64,000 bases of DNA from CAZPXH01 sp964591085 (GCA_964591085.1 CAZPXH010000004.1:124001-188000), one strand, 5' to 3'; positions 8,782 to 18,000 are shown, counted from the stretch's first letter. The notes: generated from the letters alone by a model not told the origin. Translations and numbers: made by a program.

Positions 8782-9483
8782 TCAGTGTCGCCGACGAAGC
8801 TCCAGAAGCACGTCCATGATGTCGGCATTTTCTGCAACCAGCAGCACCAGCAGGTGGTAGATCAGGTCGGCTGCCTCGTAGCGGAGCTCCCCGCTGTCCT
8901 TTGCCAATAGCAGCTCCACCGCCTCCTCGCCCAGCTTCTTGCGAATCTTGTCGGGCCCGGACTGCAGCAGGTGGGTAGTGTAGGAGCCTTCCGGCAGGGT
9001 CCTGGCGCGCTCGCGGATGAGTTCCTGCAATTCCCCGAGGATGGCAGCGGCCTCTGTTTGGCCTGACCCGGACGCAGCGGCCGCTGTTCGGCCCGGCCCG
9101 AATTCGGCAGCACCAACGCGGTGGTGCCCACCCACGGGCGATTCCGTTGCTGCGCCGGTTTCACCGGTCACCAAGGGTTGAGATCTCGCAGAGCCGTTGC
9201 CTTCGGCTGCCGGGAGTCCGGTCCGGACTATCGCATCGTAGAAGCCCTGTCCCGCGCTGATGCTGAGCAGCGGAAGATCGGCATCATCGGGAACAAGTCG
9301 CCCGGTCTCCGGATGGATTACCCAGAGCCTCCGCTGCTCGGTGCTCTTCCGGAACCCCTTGTCAGAGGTGCGGCTCACTGCAAGGGTCTGAGCGTGCTCG
9401 TCCCGAATGACGAGGGGCAGCACCATCTTGCCGTCCATTTCCGGATCCGGCTGCGGGATCGGGGAGTCCGCGTTACCACTCAT
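8782..9483 (-). CDS. hisE: Phosphoribosyl-ATP pyrophosphatase with degenerate HisI-like N-terminus
   Basis: The last 95 or so residues of this 233-residue protein are a clear HisE (phosphoribosyl-ATP diphosphatase) domain: GSYTTHLLQ, KKLGEEAVELL and the AADLIYHLLVLL helix. The first 90 residues resemble a HisI (phosphoribosyl-AMP cyclohydrolase) domain in layout (VIRDEHAQTLAVS...RRLWVIHPETGR). They contain no Cys, so the zinc site is absent. A low-complexity Gly/Ala linker joins the two. I chose the ATG at 9483 because GGAGTG lies just upstream, although the frame is open further. It overlaps the hisA stop by 11 bases. HisE activity is likely; HisI activity is doubtful. Confidence 0.85.
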   Translation of the reverse strand: MSGNADSPIPQPDPEMDGKMVLPLVIRDEHAQTLAVSRTSDKGFRKSTEQRRLWVIHPETGRLVPDDADLPLLSISAGQGFYDAIVRTGLPAAEGNGSARSQPLVTGETGAATESPVGGHHRVGAAEFGPGRTAAAASGSGQTEAAAILGELQELIRERARTLPEGSYTTHLLQSGPDKIRKKLGEEAVELLLAKDSGELRYEAADLIYHLLVLLVAENADIMDVLLELRRRH

Positions 9484-10270
9484 TGTCACTCCGCGTTGCA
9501 AACTGCCGGATAGCAAGCTCCAGGTCCAGTTCTCCGTCAAGCAGCGCACGCCCGCTGACCGCACCGTCAATGCCAGAGTGCTTTGCGGCCTCTTCCAGGT
9601 CCTGCAGACGCGAGACGCCACCACTCAGAATGATCGGCAATCCACAGGCCGCGGCCAGCGCCGCAGAGGCCGCGATATCCGGCCCGCTCATCATTCCATC
9701 TCGCGCAATTGCGGTGTGGAGTACCGCCAGGATCCCGAGGTCTGCCGCAACCCGCGCCAGTTCGTGATCCTGGATGCCGGAACTCTGCCGCCAGCCCTCA
9801 ATTCGGGCCTCCCCGTCTCTGCTGTCGATGGCGGCAATGAAGACCCGCCCAAAGTCAGAAATCCACTTCTCAACCCGCTCGGGCTCACGCGCCAATGTTG
9901 TGCCCACAACCACCCTTGCTGCACCTGCATCCAGGAGCCGCCGCACATCAGCGGCCGAACGAACTCCGCCGCCCACCTGAACCACGCCAGGCAGCGCTGC
10001 ACATAGGGTCCGGATTACCGGCGCGTTCCGGTCCGGCTTGCCACGTGCGGCGTCCAGGTCAACCAGGTGGATGCGCGGCGCGCCAGCCCGGTGATAGCTG
10101 CGCGCGAGCGCCACAGGATCGGCCGAGTAGCCGGAAGCCTGGGCAAAGTCCCCCTGTCTCAGGCGGACCACCTGACCGTCCATCAGGTCTATGGCGGGAA
10201 TCAGCAGCAATACGCCTGCTGGTGTAGCAGCCACGGCCCACTCGTGCAAGTTCTGCCCCGGAATTGACAC
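9473..10270 (-). CDS. hisA: Phosphoribosylformimino-5-aminoimidazole carboxamide ribotide isomerase (HisA)
   Basis: HisA is a (beta/alpha)8 barrel that isomerises ProFAR to PRFAR, the fourth step of histidine synthesis. The IPAIDLMDGQVVRL strand carries the first catalytic Asp, and VVGTTLA, AIDSRDG and the phosphate-binding LSGGV motif follow. The ORF opens at a GTG (10270). HisA proteins normally begin directly at LLIPAIDL, which here is preceded by a TTG at 10210, so the true start may be that TTG (245 residues). The GTG would lie inside the -35 of the divergent promoter. First gene of hisA-hisE-tkt. Confidence 0.93.
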   Translation of the reverse strand: MSIPGQNLHEWAVAATPAGVLLLIPAIDLMDGQVVRLRQGDFAQASGYSADPVALARSYHRAGAPRIHLVDLDAARGKPDRNAPVIRTLCAALPGVVQVGGGVRSAADVRRLLDAGAARVVVGTTLAREPERVEKWISDFGRVFIAAIDSRDGEARIEGWRQSSGIQDHELARVAADLGILAVLHTAIARDGMMSGPDIAASAALAAACGLPIILSGGVSRLQDLEEAAKHSGIDGAVSGRALLDGELDLELAIRQFATRSDNEW

Positions 10271-10292
10271 TTCGCTGCCGCAGCGCTACTTC
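10264..10292 (+). promoter_or_regulatory. Promoter immediately before the YccA-family gene
   Basis: A perfect TTGACA (10264-10269) is followed after 17 bases by TACTTC (10287-10292), a weak -10. Transcription would begin at or within a base of the ATG at 10300, and there is no Shine-Dalgarno sequence, so a leaderless message is plausible. Confidence 0.4.
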
Positions 10293-10299
10293 ATTACCC

Positions 10300-11010
10300 A
10301 TGAGTAATAACCAGCAGGCGTACGCATCCGCACAGGTACGCGAACGAACCATCCTTCGAAACGTCTATCTCTGGATGAGCGGCGGACTTGCGCTCAGCGG
10401 AATCGTGGCCCTGATGGTGGCCAACAGCCCTGCGCTGTTGCAGGCCGTGGCGCAGTTCTTCCTCCTCCTTGTCATCGGCGAGTTTGCGCTGGTCTGGTTC
10501 CTCAGCGCGCGGATCCAGAACATGTCGCCAGGCGGCGCTGCTCTGGCATTTAGCGGCTACGCCGGACTGAACGGTCTTACGCTGGGCCTGATCATTGCGG
10601 CCTACGTCTACGGCAGTCCCTCTGGTGCTGCCGTTGTTGCGCAGACCTTCTTTGTGACCGCTGGAACCTTTGCCGCGGTCAGCGTGTGGGCCATGACCAC
10701 GCCTCGTTCGCTGGTGGGGATGGGCCGCTATCTGATGATGGGCTTGATTGGGCTGATCATTGCATCCGTGGTGAACATCTTCTTCGCCAGCGGATGGCTG
10801 GACTGGATCATCTCCTACGCCGGCGTTGCAATCTTCATTGGCCTGACAGCCTACGATACCCAGATGATCGCTGGATGGAGTCGAGAGCTGACCGGCAATG
10901 TGAGCGAAGGGGATTATGTCCGGATCAGCATACAGGGCGCGCTCAAACTCTACCTGGACTTTGTGAACCTCTTCCTGTTCATGCTGCGCATCTTCGGCCG
11001 CAGAAACTAG
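10300..11010 (+). CDS. Bax inhibitor-1/YccA family membrane protein
   Basis: This 236-residue protein has seven hydrophobic segments and the family hallmarks: NVYLWMSGGLALSG near the N-terminus, AYGSPSG-type loops, and the C-terminal AYDTQMI followed by GALKLYLDFVNLFLFMLRIFGRR. Members are calcium-leak or stress-related inner-membrane proteins, with YccA an inhibitor or substrate of FtsH in Escherichia coli. I placed the start at the ATG at 10300 (MSNNQQAYAS). The frame is open 12 codons further up, but those codons lie within the promoter. Confidence 0.9.
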   Translation: MSNNQQAYASAQVRERTILRNVYLWMSGGLALSGIVALMVANSPALLQAVAQFFLLLVIGEFALVWFLSARIQNMSPGGAALAFSGYAGLNGLTLGLIIAAYVYGSPSGAAVVAQTFFVTAGTFAAVSVWAMTTPRSLVGMGRYLMMGLIGLIIASVVNIFFASGWLDWIISYAGVAIFIGLTAYDTQMIAGWSRELTGNVSEGDYVRISIQGALKLYLDFVNLFLFMLRIFGRRN

Positions 11011-11080
11011 GCGAAGCTCCCGCCCCAAAGGCATCCGCCCAAGCGGACCCTCGCCGCGGCGCCCGCGAAGCGATTCACCG

Positions 11081-11100
11081 GCCCGGATTTTCGTCCGGGC
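11081..11100. terminator. Hairpin between converging yccA-family and MFS genes
   Basis: GCCCGGA, six-base loop TTTTCG, TCCGGGC. It lies in the 168-base non-coding gap between two converging genes and has no T-run. Candidate bidirectional terminator only; the rest of this gap holds nothing I can identify. Confidence 0.35.
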
Positions 11101-11178
11101 ACGGGAGGGCAGGGGTTGGGTTGCGAGGCATCCGGCCGCCGACCGCGCTCCGGCCCGCCCCGATTCGCCAAGCCCGGC

Positions 11179-12465
11179 TCAGACCTTGCCTTCTTCTTTC
11201 CGAGCCTCCTCCTCGCTCGTGCGGGTGAGCATCAGTCCGCCGATGAGGAAGAGCAACAGAATGCTGAGGATTCCGTAGCGGGACTGGCCGGTCAGCTGGG
11301 TGGTGAAAGCAATCATGAAGCTCCCCACAAAGGAGCTGAACTTCCCCACGATGTTGTAGAAGCCAAAGAACTCTGCGCTTGCTTCCTCCGGGATCATGCG
11401 GCCGAGATAGCTCCGGCTCAGCGCCTGTATGCCACCCTGGGCTGAGGCAATGAGCATTGCCAGAACCCAGAACATGGCGATGGAAAGCCCCATTGGCATG
11501 ACTGGGAGGAAGAAGGCCAGGATAACCACACCAACGTAGGTGAAAATTCCGGTGAAGATCATGGCCCGCGCGCCAAAGCGCTTGGCAAGCCGCCCGTAAA
11601 TGATAGCAAAGGGCCAGGCCACTATCTGCAAGACCAGGAGCACCACAATGAGGAGCGTCTGCCCAAAGCCCATGTCCACCGCGATGGGTGTGGCGTTACG
11701 AATGATGGCGTTGACGCCTTCAATGTAGAAGAAGTATGCGCCAAGGAACACGAATACCGCACGGTGCCTGGTCCGGATCTTGGAGAAGGTCTGTCCAAGG
11801 CGGCGGAAGGTAGCCCGGATTGGATTGGGCGTGCGCTCAATGAAGTAAACCTGCTGGACGTTGCGCAGGATGGGTATGGTGAAAACGGCCCACCAGACTG
11901 CGGTAAGCAGAAAGGCAACGCGGAATCCGGCTTCCTGGGACGGAAGGCCAATGGCTTCCCAGAACTGAACCAGCCCAATAGCTCCGATGAACGGAACCAC
12001 GCTCCCGATGTAGCCCCACGCAAAGCCGCTGCTGCTGATCCGGTGCATGCGGTCCTCTGTGGTAACGTCTGTGAGGAAAGAGTCGTAGAAGATGTTTGCC
12101 CCACTGAACCCGATTGAGCCCACGGCATAGATTCCCATTGCCACATACCACGCCGCCCCACGGAGGAAGAACATGGCAAAGGTGGCAATCACGCCCGTCA
12201 CAAAGAAGCCGGTAAACAACGGTTTCTTGAAGCCCCGGAAGTCAGCAACGGTGCCCAGGATCGGGGCGAGGAGCGCCACCACCAGGCTTGCCAGGCTGTT
12301 GGTGTAGGCCCAGGTCTGCACGTAACGCTCAGGGCTCACCAGCAGCTGGTAGAAGAGGCTGAACAGCGCGGTTGTGATAATGAGGGTGAAGGCCGAGTTG
12401 GCTACATCGTAGAGAATCCACGAACGCTCGGTCTTGGTCAGACGGGTGCTGGCGATGTCGCTCAT
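11179..12465 (-). CDS. UMF1-family MFS transporter
   Basis: This 428-residue, twelve-segment transporter begins with ERSWILYDVANSAFTLII. The YDxANSAF motif is the signature of the UMF1/Atg22-like branch of the major facilitator superfamily, whose bacterial members are presumed solute effluxers of unknown substrate. A second typical element, QGGIQALSRSYLGRMIPEE, lies around residue 345. It is transcribed away from the CCA-like gene, from which it is separated by 50 bases. Confidence 0.85.
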   Translation of the reverse strand: MSDIASTRLTKTERSWILYDVANSAFTLIITTALFSLFYQLLVSPERYVQTWAYTNSLASLVVALLAPILGTVADFRGFKKPLFTGFFVTGVIATFAMFFLRGAAWYVAMGIYAVGSIGFSGANIFYDSFLTDVTTEDRMHRISSSGFAWGYIGSVVPFIGAIGLVQFWEAIGLPSQEAGFRVAFLLTAVWWAVFTIPILRNVQQVYFIERTPNPIRATFRRLGQTFSKIRTRHRAVFVFLGAYFFYIEGVNAIIRNATPIAVDMGFGQTLLIVVLLVLQIVAWPFAIIYGRLAKRFGARAMIFTGIFTYVGVVILAFFLPVMPMGLSIAMFWVLAMLIASAQGGIQALSRSYLGRMIPEEASAEFFGFYNIVGKFSSFVGSFMIAFTTQLTGQSRYGILSILLLFLIGGLMLTRTSEEEARKEEGKV

Positions 12466-12515
12466 GGCGCATTGTAACGTTGCTGCACGTTAGAACGGAA
12501 TGAGCATCCTTTCCG

Positions 12516-13694
12516 TTGCCCGCAGGCCTGCCTCCAGGCTACGTTCTGGGTGCTATGGCGCTGCCAAGCCTGCTCGCCGACGCCGGCCACCAAGTGTGGT
12601 TTGCCGGTAGTGCGGCCGTACGACTGCTCCTCCGCTCGGGCTTGCCCGACCCGGTTGATCTGGCGACGGATGCCTCCCTCGTTGACCTCTCCGGTATCGC
12701 GGATGATCTGTCCTTTCCCGGCATTGACGGGGTGGATGCGCTGGTGCTCGCCGGAGGCCGCGAGTGGCTGGTCACCTGCGACTTCAACCCGGAGCGGCAG
12801 CGCTGGTCCGACATATCCGAACTCAACCTGTATCAGCACTGTGCAAGCGGCGACTTCCGCGATCCGCTGGACGCCTACTATCGGATTCGCAAGGGGGAGA
12901 TGAGCGTCACCACCGGAATTGCCACCCCACGAGGGCTGGGTACGGACCGCAGACCGGTCCTCCTGCTACAGGACCTGGTGACCGCCGTGGCAACCCTGGA
13001 CATTGAGCCAACGCGGGAACTCCTCCGCCGGGTGGCAGAGGCGGCAGATGCAGCTGCGGCTGCGAGTCCGGATGAACAGCGGGTCCTGCTGACCCGAATT
13101 GTCGGTGGCCCCGGAGCGGACCGGGCTTTGGACCTCCTCCATCGCCTGGGCCTGGTGCAGGAGTGGTGGCCGGAGCTTGCGGAAATGGCGGGAACCGAGC
13201 AGGGGAAAGAGCACCACCCGGAAGGCGATGTCTGGCGCCACACGCTGGCCGCACTCCGGGAGCGAAAGACGGACGATGTGCTGATCGGGCTGTCCGTGCT
13301 CCTCCACGACATCGGCAAACCGCACTCACCCCGCACCCGAGAGCGGGCCTTTGACGGCCATGCCGAGCGCGGCGCAGAGATTGCCAACGCGTTTCTCTCC
13401 CGGCTCAGGATGCCGCAGAAGACGCGGGAAGCGGTGGTATGGATGGTGGAGCACCACATGATCCCCGGAGCGCTTTCCCGGCTTCCGGGAACCCGACGGG
13501 ATCCAATCATGGGATCTCCGGAGTTTCCGCGCCTGCTTGAGTTGCACCGCTGTGACCTTGCCAGCAGCTTCCACCGACCGGACAGCTACTACGAGGCCTG
13601 TTCCATCTACCGGGCGTTTCTCCGCTACCGGCGGAACCCGTTCCGGAATACCGACGGCAAGAAGCTTGTGCACACCTACGTGGCCGCGGGTTAG
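12516..13694 (+). CDS. CCA-adding-enzyme-like protein with inactive nucleotidyltransferase and intact HD domain
   Basis: The architecture is that of a tRNA CCA nucleotidyltransferase: head domain, arm, and HD domain (LLHDIGKP near residue 267, GHAERGAEIAN shortly after). The head is degenerate. The usual GGxVRD reads AGSAAVRL (about residues 30-37), and the metal-binding DxD before LATDA reads P46-V47-D48, so the first Asp is lost. The motif-B region (RRDFTINA in active enzymes) is also unrecognisable. It probably cannot add CCA but may hydrolyse phosphoesters through HD. Start is a TTG, the first start codon after an in-frame stop, with GGAATGAG upstream. A genuine CCA enzyme should exist elsewhere. 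Confidence 0.7.
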   Translation: MPAGLPPGYVLGAMALPSLLADAGHQVWFAGSAAVRLLLRSGLPDPVDLATDASLVDLSGIADDLSFPGIDGVDALVLAGGREWLVTCDFNPERQRWSDISELNLYQHCASGDFRDPLDAYYRIRKGEMSVTTGIATPRGLGTDRRPVLLLQDLVTAVATLDIEPTRELLRRVAEAADAAAAASPDEQRVLLTRIVGGPGADRALDLLHRLGLVQEWWPELAEMAGTEQGKEHHPEGDVWRHTLAALRERKTDDVLIGLSVLLHDIGKPHSPRTRERAFDGHAERGAEIANAFLSRLRMPQKTREAVVWMVEHHMIPGALSRLPGTRRDPIMGSPEFPRLLELHRCDLASSFHRPDSYYEACSIYRAFLRYRRNPFRNTDGKKLVHTYVAAG

Positions 13695-13811
13695 CAACAC
13701 AACCAGGCGTTGACGACCGGTAGGTCCGGTTTCCGCGTCCGGCCTGACAGCGCCGGTGTCGTGAGTTGCCGCGGCAAGGCGTGCTGGCTAACCCTGCACG
13801 GGCGTTGAGCG

Positions 13812-15134
13812 TCAATCCATGAGATCAATGAGCTCGCTCCGGAGCGCCGCGCTGTCCAGCGATAGCGGCCGGGAGCGAAGCGGCAGGTCCAGCACTTTTG
13901 CAAGCCGGGGGGGCATTTGGGGCTCATGCCCGCAGGCCTGCTGAATCACCTCGCCAAACTTGGCGGGATGAGCGGTAGCGAGCGTCACCAGGAGCTCTCC
14001 GCTCTCGGTGTGGTCCACCGTGCTCAGGCCGAGCGTCTGAAGCGCGTGAAGGCCCGCGGCGGTGTGGGGGCAGACCCTGTCGTGGAGATCGTCCGAAAGC
14101 CGGCAAAGCACCGAGGCGATATCCGAATCAGTTGCCGAGGCGGAAGAAATCTGGTCCGCGATCCGTCCGTGCTTCCGGCCGAAGAGCGCGTGGATGCGCT
14201 CAAAGTTGCTGGGGTCTCCCACATCCATTGCATTGGCAAGCGTTACAACACTGGGGCGGGCTTGATAGGTCCCGGATGCCAGGTAATCTCCAAACGTGGT
14301 GTTGGCGTTTGTAGCCGCCACAAAGCCGGCCGCGGATCCACCCCAGCGGGCAGCCAGTAGCCCTGCGGTGAGGTTCCCGAAGTTCCCGCTGGGCACACAC
14401 CACCGCGGGGCAGCACGCTCGCCCGCTGCACGGAGGGTTGCGGAGGCAAACAAATAGTACAGCGCCTGGGGCAACAGCCGCCCGATGCTGATGGAATTGG
14501 CCGAGGCAACGCGGATGCGCTCGGTGATGACGGAATCGGCGAGGGCTGAGCGCGCAAGGCGCTGGCAGTCATCAAAGGTTCCTGCAACACGGAGCGCGCG
14601 CACGTTGCCGCCGAGTCCGGCAATCTGCTTCTCCTGCACGTGACTGACGCCGGACTCGGGGTACAGGATTGCCACTCGGACGCGCTCCCGTCCCAGAAAA
14701 GCGTGCCCAACGGCACCGCCGGTGTCTCCACTTGTGGCAACCACAATCAGCGCGTGCTCACCGGTGCGGGAGAGCATCCGGTCCAGCGTGGCCGCCAGGA
14801 AGCGGGCGCCAAAGTCCTTGAACGCCAGGGTTGGCCCATGGAAGAGCTCCAGCAGCCAGTGCCCAGCTGATATCGGATGGAGCTGCGGAGCAAAGGTGAA
14901 GGCCTCAGCAGCAATGGCCTCAAGTTCCGCTCGCGATATTTCGTCTCCCAGTAGCTGAACCAGGACGTTCGCAGCAAAACAGGCAAAGGACTCGGAGTCA
15001 GTGCCGGAAGGCTCCGGGATATCCAGCTGGGAAAAGTGCGCCGGGATGTAGAGTCCACCGTCCGGAGCCGGACCCCGGAACACCGCCTCTGCGAAAGGGA
15101 CTGCCGGTCCTCCGCGGCTAGAGCGCAACTTCAT
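13812..15134 (-). CDS. thrC: Threonine synthase
   Basis: Threonine synthase is the pyridoxal-phosphate enzyme that converts O-phosphohomoserine to threonine. The N-terminus MKLRSSRGG...F.EAV..G..PDGGLYIP is typical of the long (about 430-residue) ThrC class. The PLP lysine lies in FHGPTLAFKDFGARFL (about residues 94-109). ATSGDTGGAVGHAF and PSGNFGNLTAGL form the phosphate cup. Its ATG overlaps the aspartokinase stop (ATGA), so both are one transcript feeding aspartate into threonine. Confidence 0.96.
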   Translation of the reverse strand: MKLRSSRGGPAVPFAEAVFRGPAPDGGLYIPAHFSQLDIPEPSGTDSESFACFAANVLVQLLGDEISRAELEAIAAEAFTFAPQLHPISAGHWLLELFHGPTLAFKDFGARFLAATLDRMLSRTGEHALIVVATSGDTGGAVGHAFLGRERVRVAILYPESGVSHVQEKQIAGLGGNVRALRVAGTFDDCQRLARSALADSVITERIRVASANSISIGRLLPQALYYLFASATLRAAGERAAPRWCVPSGNFGNLTAGLLAARWGGSAAGFVAATNANTTFGDYLASGTYQARPSVVTLANAMDVGDPSNFERIHALFGRKHGRIADQISSASATDSDIASVLCRLSDDLHDRVCPHTAAGLHALQTLGLSTVDHTESGELLVTLATAHPAKFGEVIQQACGHEPQMPPRLAKVLDLPLRSRPLSLDSAALRSELIDLMD

Positions 15135-16576
15135 CAGGAAGTCCTGCTGGGGAAGAATGCATCGTGAATGGAGCGGAGCGCCGAAACCCGGTCCGCGCTG
15201 TCAACCACCAGGGAGATGTTTATCTCGCTCGAGCCCTGCGCAATCGCAAGCACATTGATCTTCTGCTGACCGAGCGCGCCAAACACCCTTCCAGCCAGTC
15301 CGGGAGTCCCGGCCATCTGATGACCCACAACGGCGATGATGGCCACGGGATCGGCTATTTTCACTGGGAGGAGGGTCCGGCGCTCAAGCTCCGGCAGGAA
15401 GGACTTTTCAATTGCGCGGCGCGCGGCCTGGCAGACTCCCTCCTCCACCACAAAACAGATGCTGTGCTCGCTGGATCCCTGGCTGATCATCAGAATGTTG
15501 ATTCCACCCGCGGCAAGCGCGCTGAACAGCCTTGCAGCAGATCCGGGGACTCCAACCATTGCGCTCCCCTCAACCGTCAGTAGCGCTACACGGTCCAGGG
15601 AAGCAAGCCCTGTAATCGCACCAGAGATTTTGGCTCCACTATCCGCAATGACGCTCCCGGCAAGCTCGGGCCGCGCGGTATTGCGGATCCAAACCGGCAG
15701 ACCCTCCGCGGCGGCCGGTTCCATGGTGGCTGGATGAATGACCCGTGCTCCGAAGTGCGCGAGCTCGATTGCTTCGCCCACCGACAGGCGCGGCAGTACG
15801 AAGGCCCCGGGAACGTCACGGGGATCCGCGCTCAGGACGCCGTCCACATCCGTCCAGATTTCCACCGCCTCCGCGTCCAGCGCGGCACCAACAAGGGTTG
15901 CGGTAAGGTCGGACCCGTTTCGTCCAAGAGTGGTGGTCACCCCCGCCTCCGTTGCGGCGATGAAGCCTGTCACCACCGCCACGGCCTTGTGTTTCAGCAG
16001 CGCTTCCCGCAATCGCTTCCGGGTCAGGTCCGGTCGAACCGCGGCCGAGCCGTGAATCTCGTCAGTGACTACCATGCTCCGCGCGTCCACCATCTCGGCC
16101 GGACAGTTTGCAGCGCTGAGCGCGCCGGCAACAATGCTGCAGGAGAGCCGTTCGCCAAAGCTGAGGAGCAGGTCCATGGTTCGGCGGGAGCAATCGCGGA
16201 TCAGGCTAACCCCGTGGAGTAGCTGCGCGAGCTCGGATAGCAGTTCCGTGAGATCAACGGCGACTTTGGCGGCGCCGGGTTCCGGATGACGCTGCGCCAA
16301 AGGAGATCCGGCCTCCCCAGCGTCCTCCGACCCGAGTCTCAGGTCCCGACATATCTGCTGGTGACGGTCCTGCAGGTCCCGAAACGCCTGCTGGTAACCT
16401 TCATCGCCCGCCTCTGCCATTCGAGCTGCGCTGATCAGGGAGTCGGTAACGCCGCCAACCGCTGAGCACACCACCGTCACCGGGCCGGACTCTCGGGCTT
16501 GCAGAACTATGGCGGTACAGCGTCGGATCGCTTGTGCATCGCGAAGCGAACTCCCCCCGAACTTGAGAACCTTCAT
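15134..16576 (-). CDS. lysC: Aspartate kinase
   Basis: This 480-residue aspartokinase catalyses the first step of the aspartate amino-acid family. MKVLKFGGSSL forms the ATP-binding start, and FGERLS and TTTLGRNGSDLTA (about residue 235) complete the kinase site. Two ACT domains follow (around EGSAMVGVPGSAARLFSAL and GHQMAGTPGLAGRVFGAL) and should provide feedback control. The long insert after the first 90 residues and the kinase-domain sequence are closer to ThrA/MetL-type kinases than to short LysC, but no homoserine dehydrogenase is fused. I set the start at the ATG before KVLKFGG. Upstream in-frame codons run into the divergent murA. Confidence 0.92.
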   Translation of the reverse strand: MKVLKFGGSSLRDAQAIRRCTAIVLQARESGPVTVVCSAVGGVTDSLISAARMAEAGDEGYQQAFRDLQDRHQQICRDLRLGSEDAGEAGSPLAQRHPEPGAAKVAVDLTELLSELAQLLHGVSLIRDCSRRTMDLLLSFGERLSCSIVAGALSAANCPAEMVDARSMVVTDEIHGSAAVRPDLTRKRLREALLKHKAVAVVTGFIAATEAGVTTTLGRNGSDLTATLVGAALDAEAVEIWTDVDGVLSADPRDVPGAFVLPRLSVGEAIELAHFGARVIHPATMEPAAAEGLPVWIRNTARPELAGSVIADSGAKISGAITGLASLDRVALLTVEGSAMVGVPGSAARLFSALAAGGINILMISQGSSEHSICFVVEEGVCQAARRAIEKSFLPELERRTLLPVKIADPVAIIAVVGHQMAGTPGLAGRVFGALGQQKINVLAIAQGSSEINISLVVDSADRVSALRSIHDAFFPSRTS

Positions 16577-16618
16577 TTCTGATTTGACAGCGTATTGGCT
16601 GTGGGGAAGCATGGGAAC

Positions 16619-17899
16619 ATGTCGCAGTACGTGATTGACGGCGGTCACCCCATTCGCGGGAAGATCCGCGCAAGCGGGAACAAGAACGCCGCCCTGCCCT
16701 GCCTTGCCGCAAGCCTCCTCACGGATGAGTCGATTGTGCTCAAAAATGTTCCGGCAATTGAAGATGTCTCCGTGATGCTGGACATCATGAGATCGCTTGG
16801 CTCAAGCGTGGAATGGCTTCCGGAGGAGCACACCGTTCGGCTGCAGACCAGAAACATCGCAACCGCGGACATTGCACCGGAACAGGCCAGGCGGATACGT
16901 GCGTCAATCCTGCTTGCGGGACCGCTGCTTGCGAGGACCGGCTCGGTAACCCTGCCCCCTCCCGGTGGAGACGTGATCGGCCGGAGGCGCCTGGACACTC
17001 ACTTCCTGGCACTTACCGCACTTGGCGCGCGATTTGAGCGCGATGGCAGTTTCCACCTTGCGGCCAACAAACTTGCCGGCGTGGATCTATTCCTGGATGA
17101 GGCATCCGTTACCGCAACAGAGAACGCTGTGATGGCAGCGGTGCTCGCGGAGGGTCAAACCACAATTGAGAACGCGGCAAGTGAGCCCCACGTTCAGGAC
17201 CTGTGCCGAATGCTCGTTTCTATGGGGGCCCGGATTGGGGGCATTGGCTCCAACATCCTCCGGATCAATGGCGTCCGTCACCTCCGCGGCACGGAGTTTG
17301 TCATTGGTGCGGACTTCATGGAGGTTGGCTCATTCATCGGGCTCGCCGCCGTAACACGCGGGGAGCTGGAGATTGAGGCAGCCGGAACGCGGCACCTTAA
17401 GATGACGCGCCTGGCCTTTGGCAGGATGGGGATCCGCTGGGAGCAGAGCGGAGACGTTGTTCGTGTTCCGGCATCCCAGGACCTGACGGTGAGCCCGGAC
17501 CTTGGCGGGATGATTCCAAAAATTGATGATGCCCCGTGGCCCGGGTTTCCGCCGGACCTCATCAGCATTGCCATCACGGTGGCAACGCAGGTGAGCGGAA
17601 CCGTCCTGATTCACGAAAAGATGTTTGAGTCCCGAATGTTCTTTGTGGACAAGCTCATAGACATGGGCGCACGGATCATTCTCTGTGATCCGCACCGGGC
17701 CGTGGTCAATGGACCGAGCAGGCTGAGCGGTGCCAACCTGGTTAGCCCGGATGTGCGCGCCGGTATGGCGATGGTCCTTGCTGCAATGTGCGCCGACGGC
17801 AGGAGCGTGATCCAGAACGTGTACCAGATAGAGCGGGGCTATGAATCACTCGCGGAGCGTCTGCAGAGCCTGGGCGCGCGAATCTCCCGGGAAGACTGA
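16619..17899 (+). CDS. murA: UDP-N-acetylglucosamine 1-carboxyvinyltransferase (MurA), Asp variant
   Basis: MurA transfers enolpyruvate from PEP to UDP-GlcNAc, the first committed step of peptidoglycan synthesis. The 426-residue protein starts MSQYVIDGG, keeps the GNKNAALP motif (residues 20-27) and the RIRASILLAGPLLAR stretch. In the catalytic loop, where most enzymes have PGGC, it reads PGGD (Asp118, codon 16970-16972). Cys-to-Asp at this site is known in Mycobacterium, Chlamydia and Borrelia MurA and makes the enzyme insensitive to fosfomycin. Start chosen at the ATG at 16619, with GGGGAAG upstream. Divergent from lysC. Confidence 0.95.
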   Translation: MSQYVIDGGHPIRGKIRASGNKNAALPCLAASLLTDESIVLKNVPAIEDVSVMLDIMRSLGSSVEWLPEEHTVRLQTRNIATADIAPEQARRIRASILLAGPLLARTGSVTLPPPGGDVIGRRRLDTHFLALTALGARFERDGSFHLAANKLAGVDLFLDEASVTATENAVMAAVLAEGQTTIENAASEPHVQDLCRMLVSMGARIGGIGSNILRINGVRHLRGTEFVIGADFMEVGSFIGLAAVTRGELEIEAAGTRHLKMTRLAFGRMGIRWEQSGDVVRVPASQDLTVSPDLGGMIPKIDDAPWPGFPPDLISIAITVATQVSGTVLIHEKMFESRMFFVDKLIDMGARIILCDPHRAVVNGPSRLSGANLVSPDVRAGMAMVLAAMCADGRSVIQNVYQIERGYESLAERLQSLGARISRED

Positions 17900-18000
17900 G
17901 CAGAGCGGGACTACATACGGTGGGCGTCTGCCGGCCGGGTCAGTCAGCAGAGTCCTTCCGGGGAGCGCCGCGCAGCAGCAACGCGCCGCGCCAGCTCGCC

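Noticed and set aside
16583..16611. TTGACA upstream of murA as a promoter
   Set aside because: The -35 is perfect, but at 17 bases the -10 position reads AAGCAT, too weak to report.
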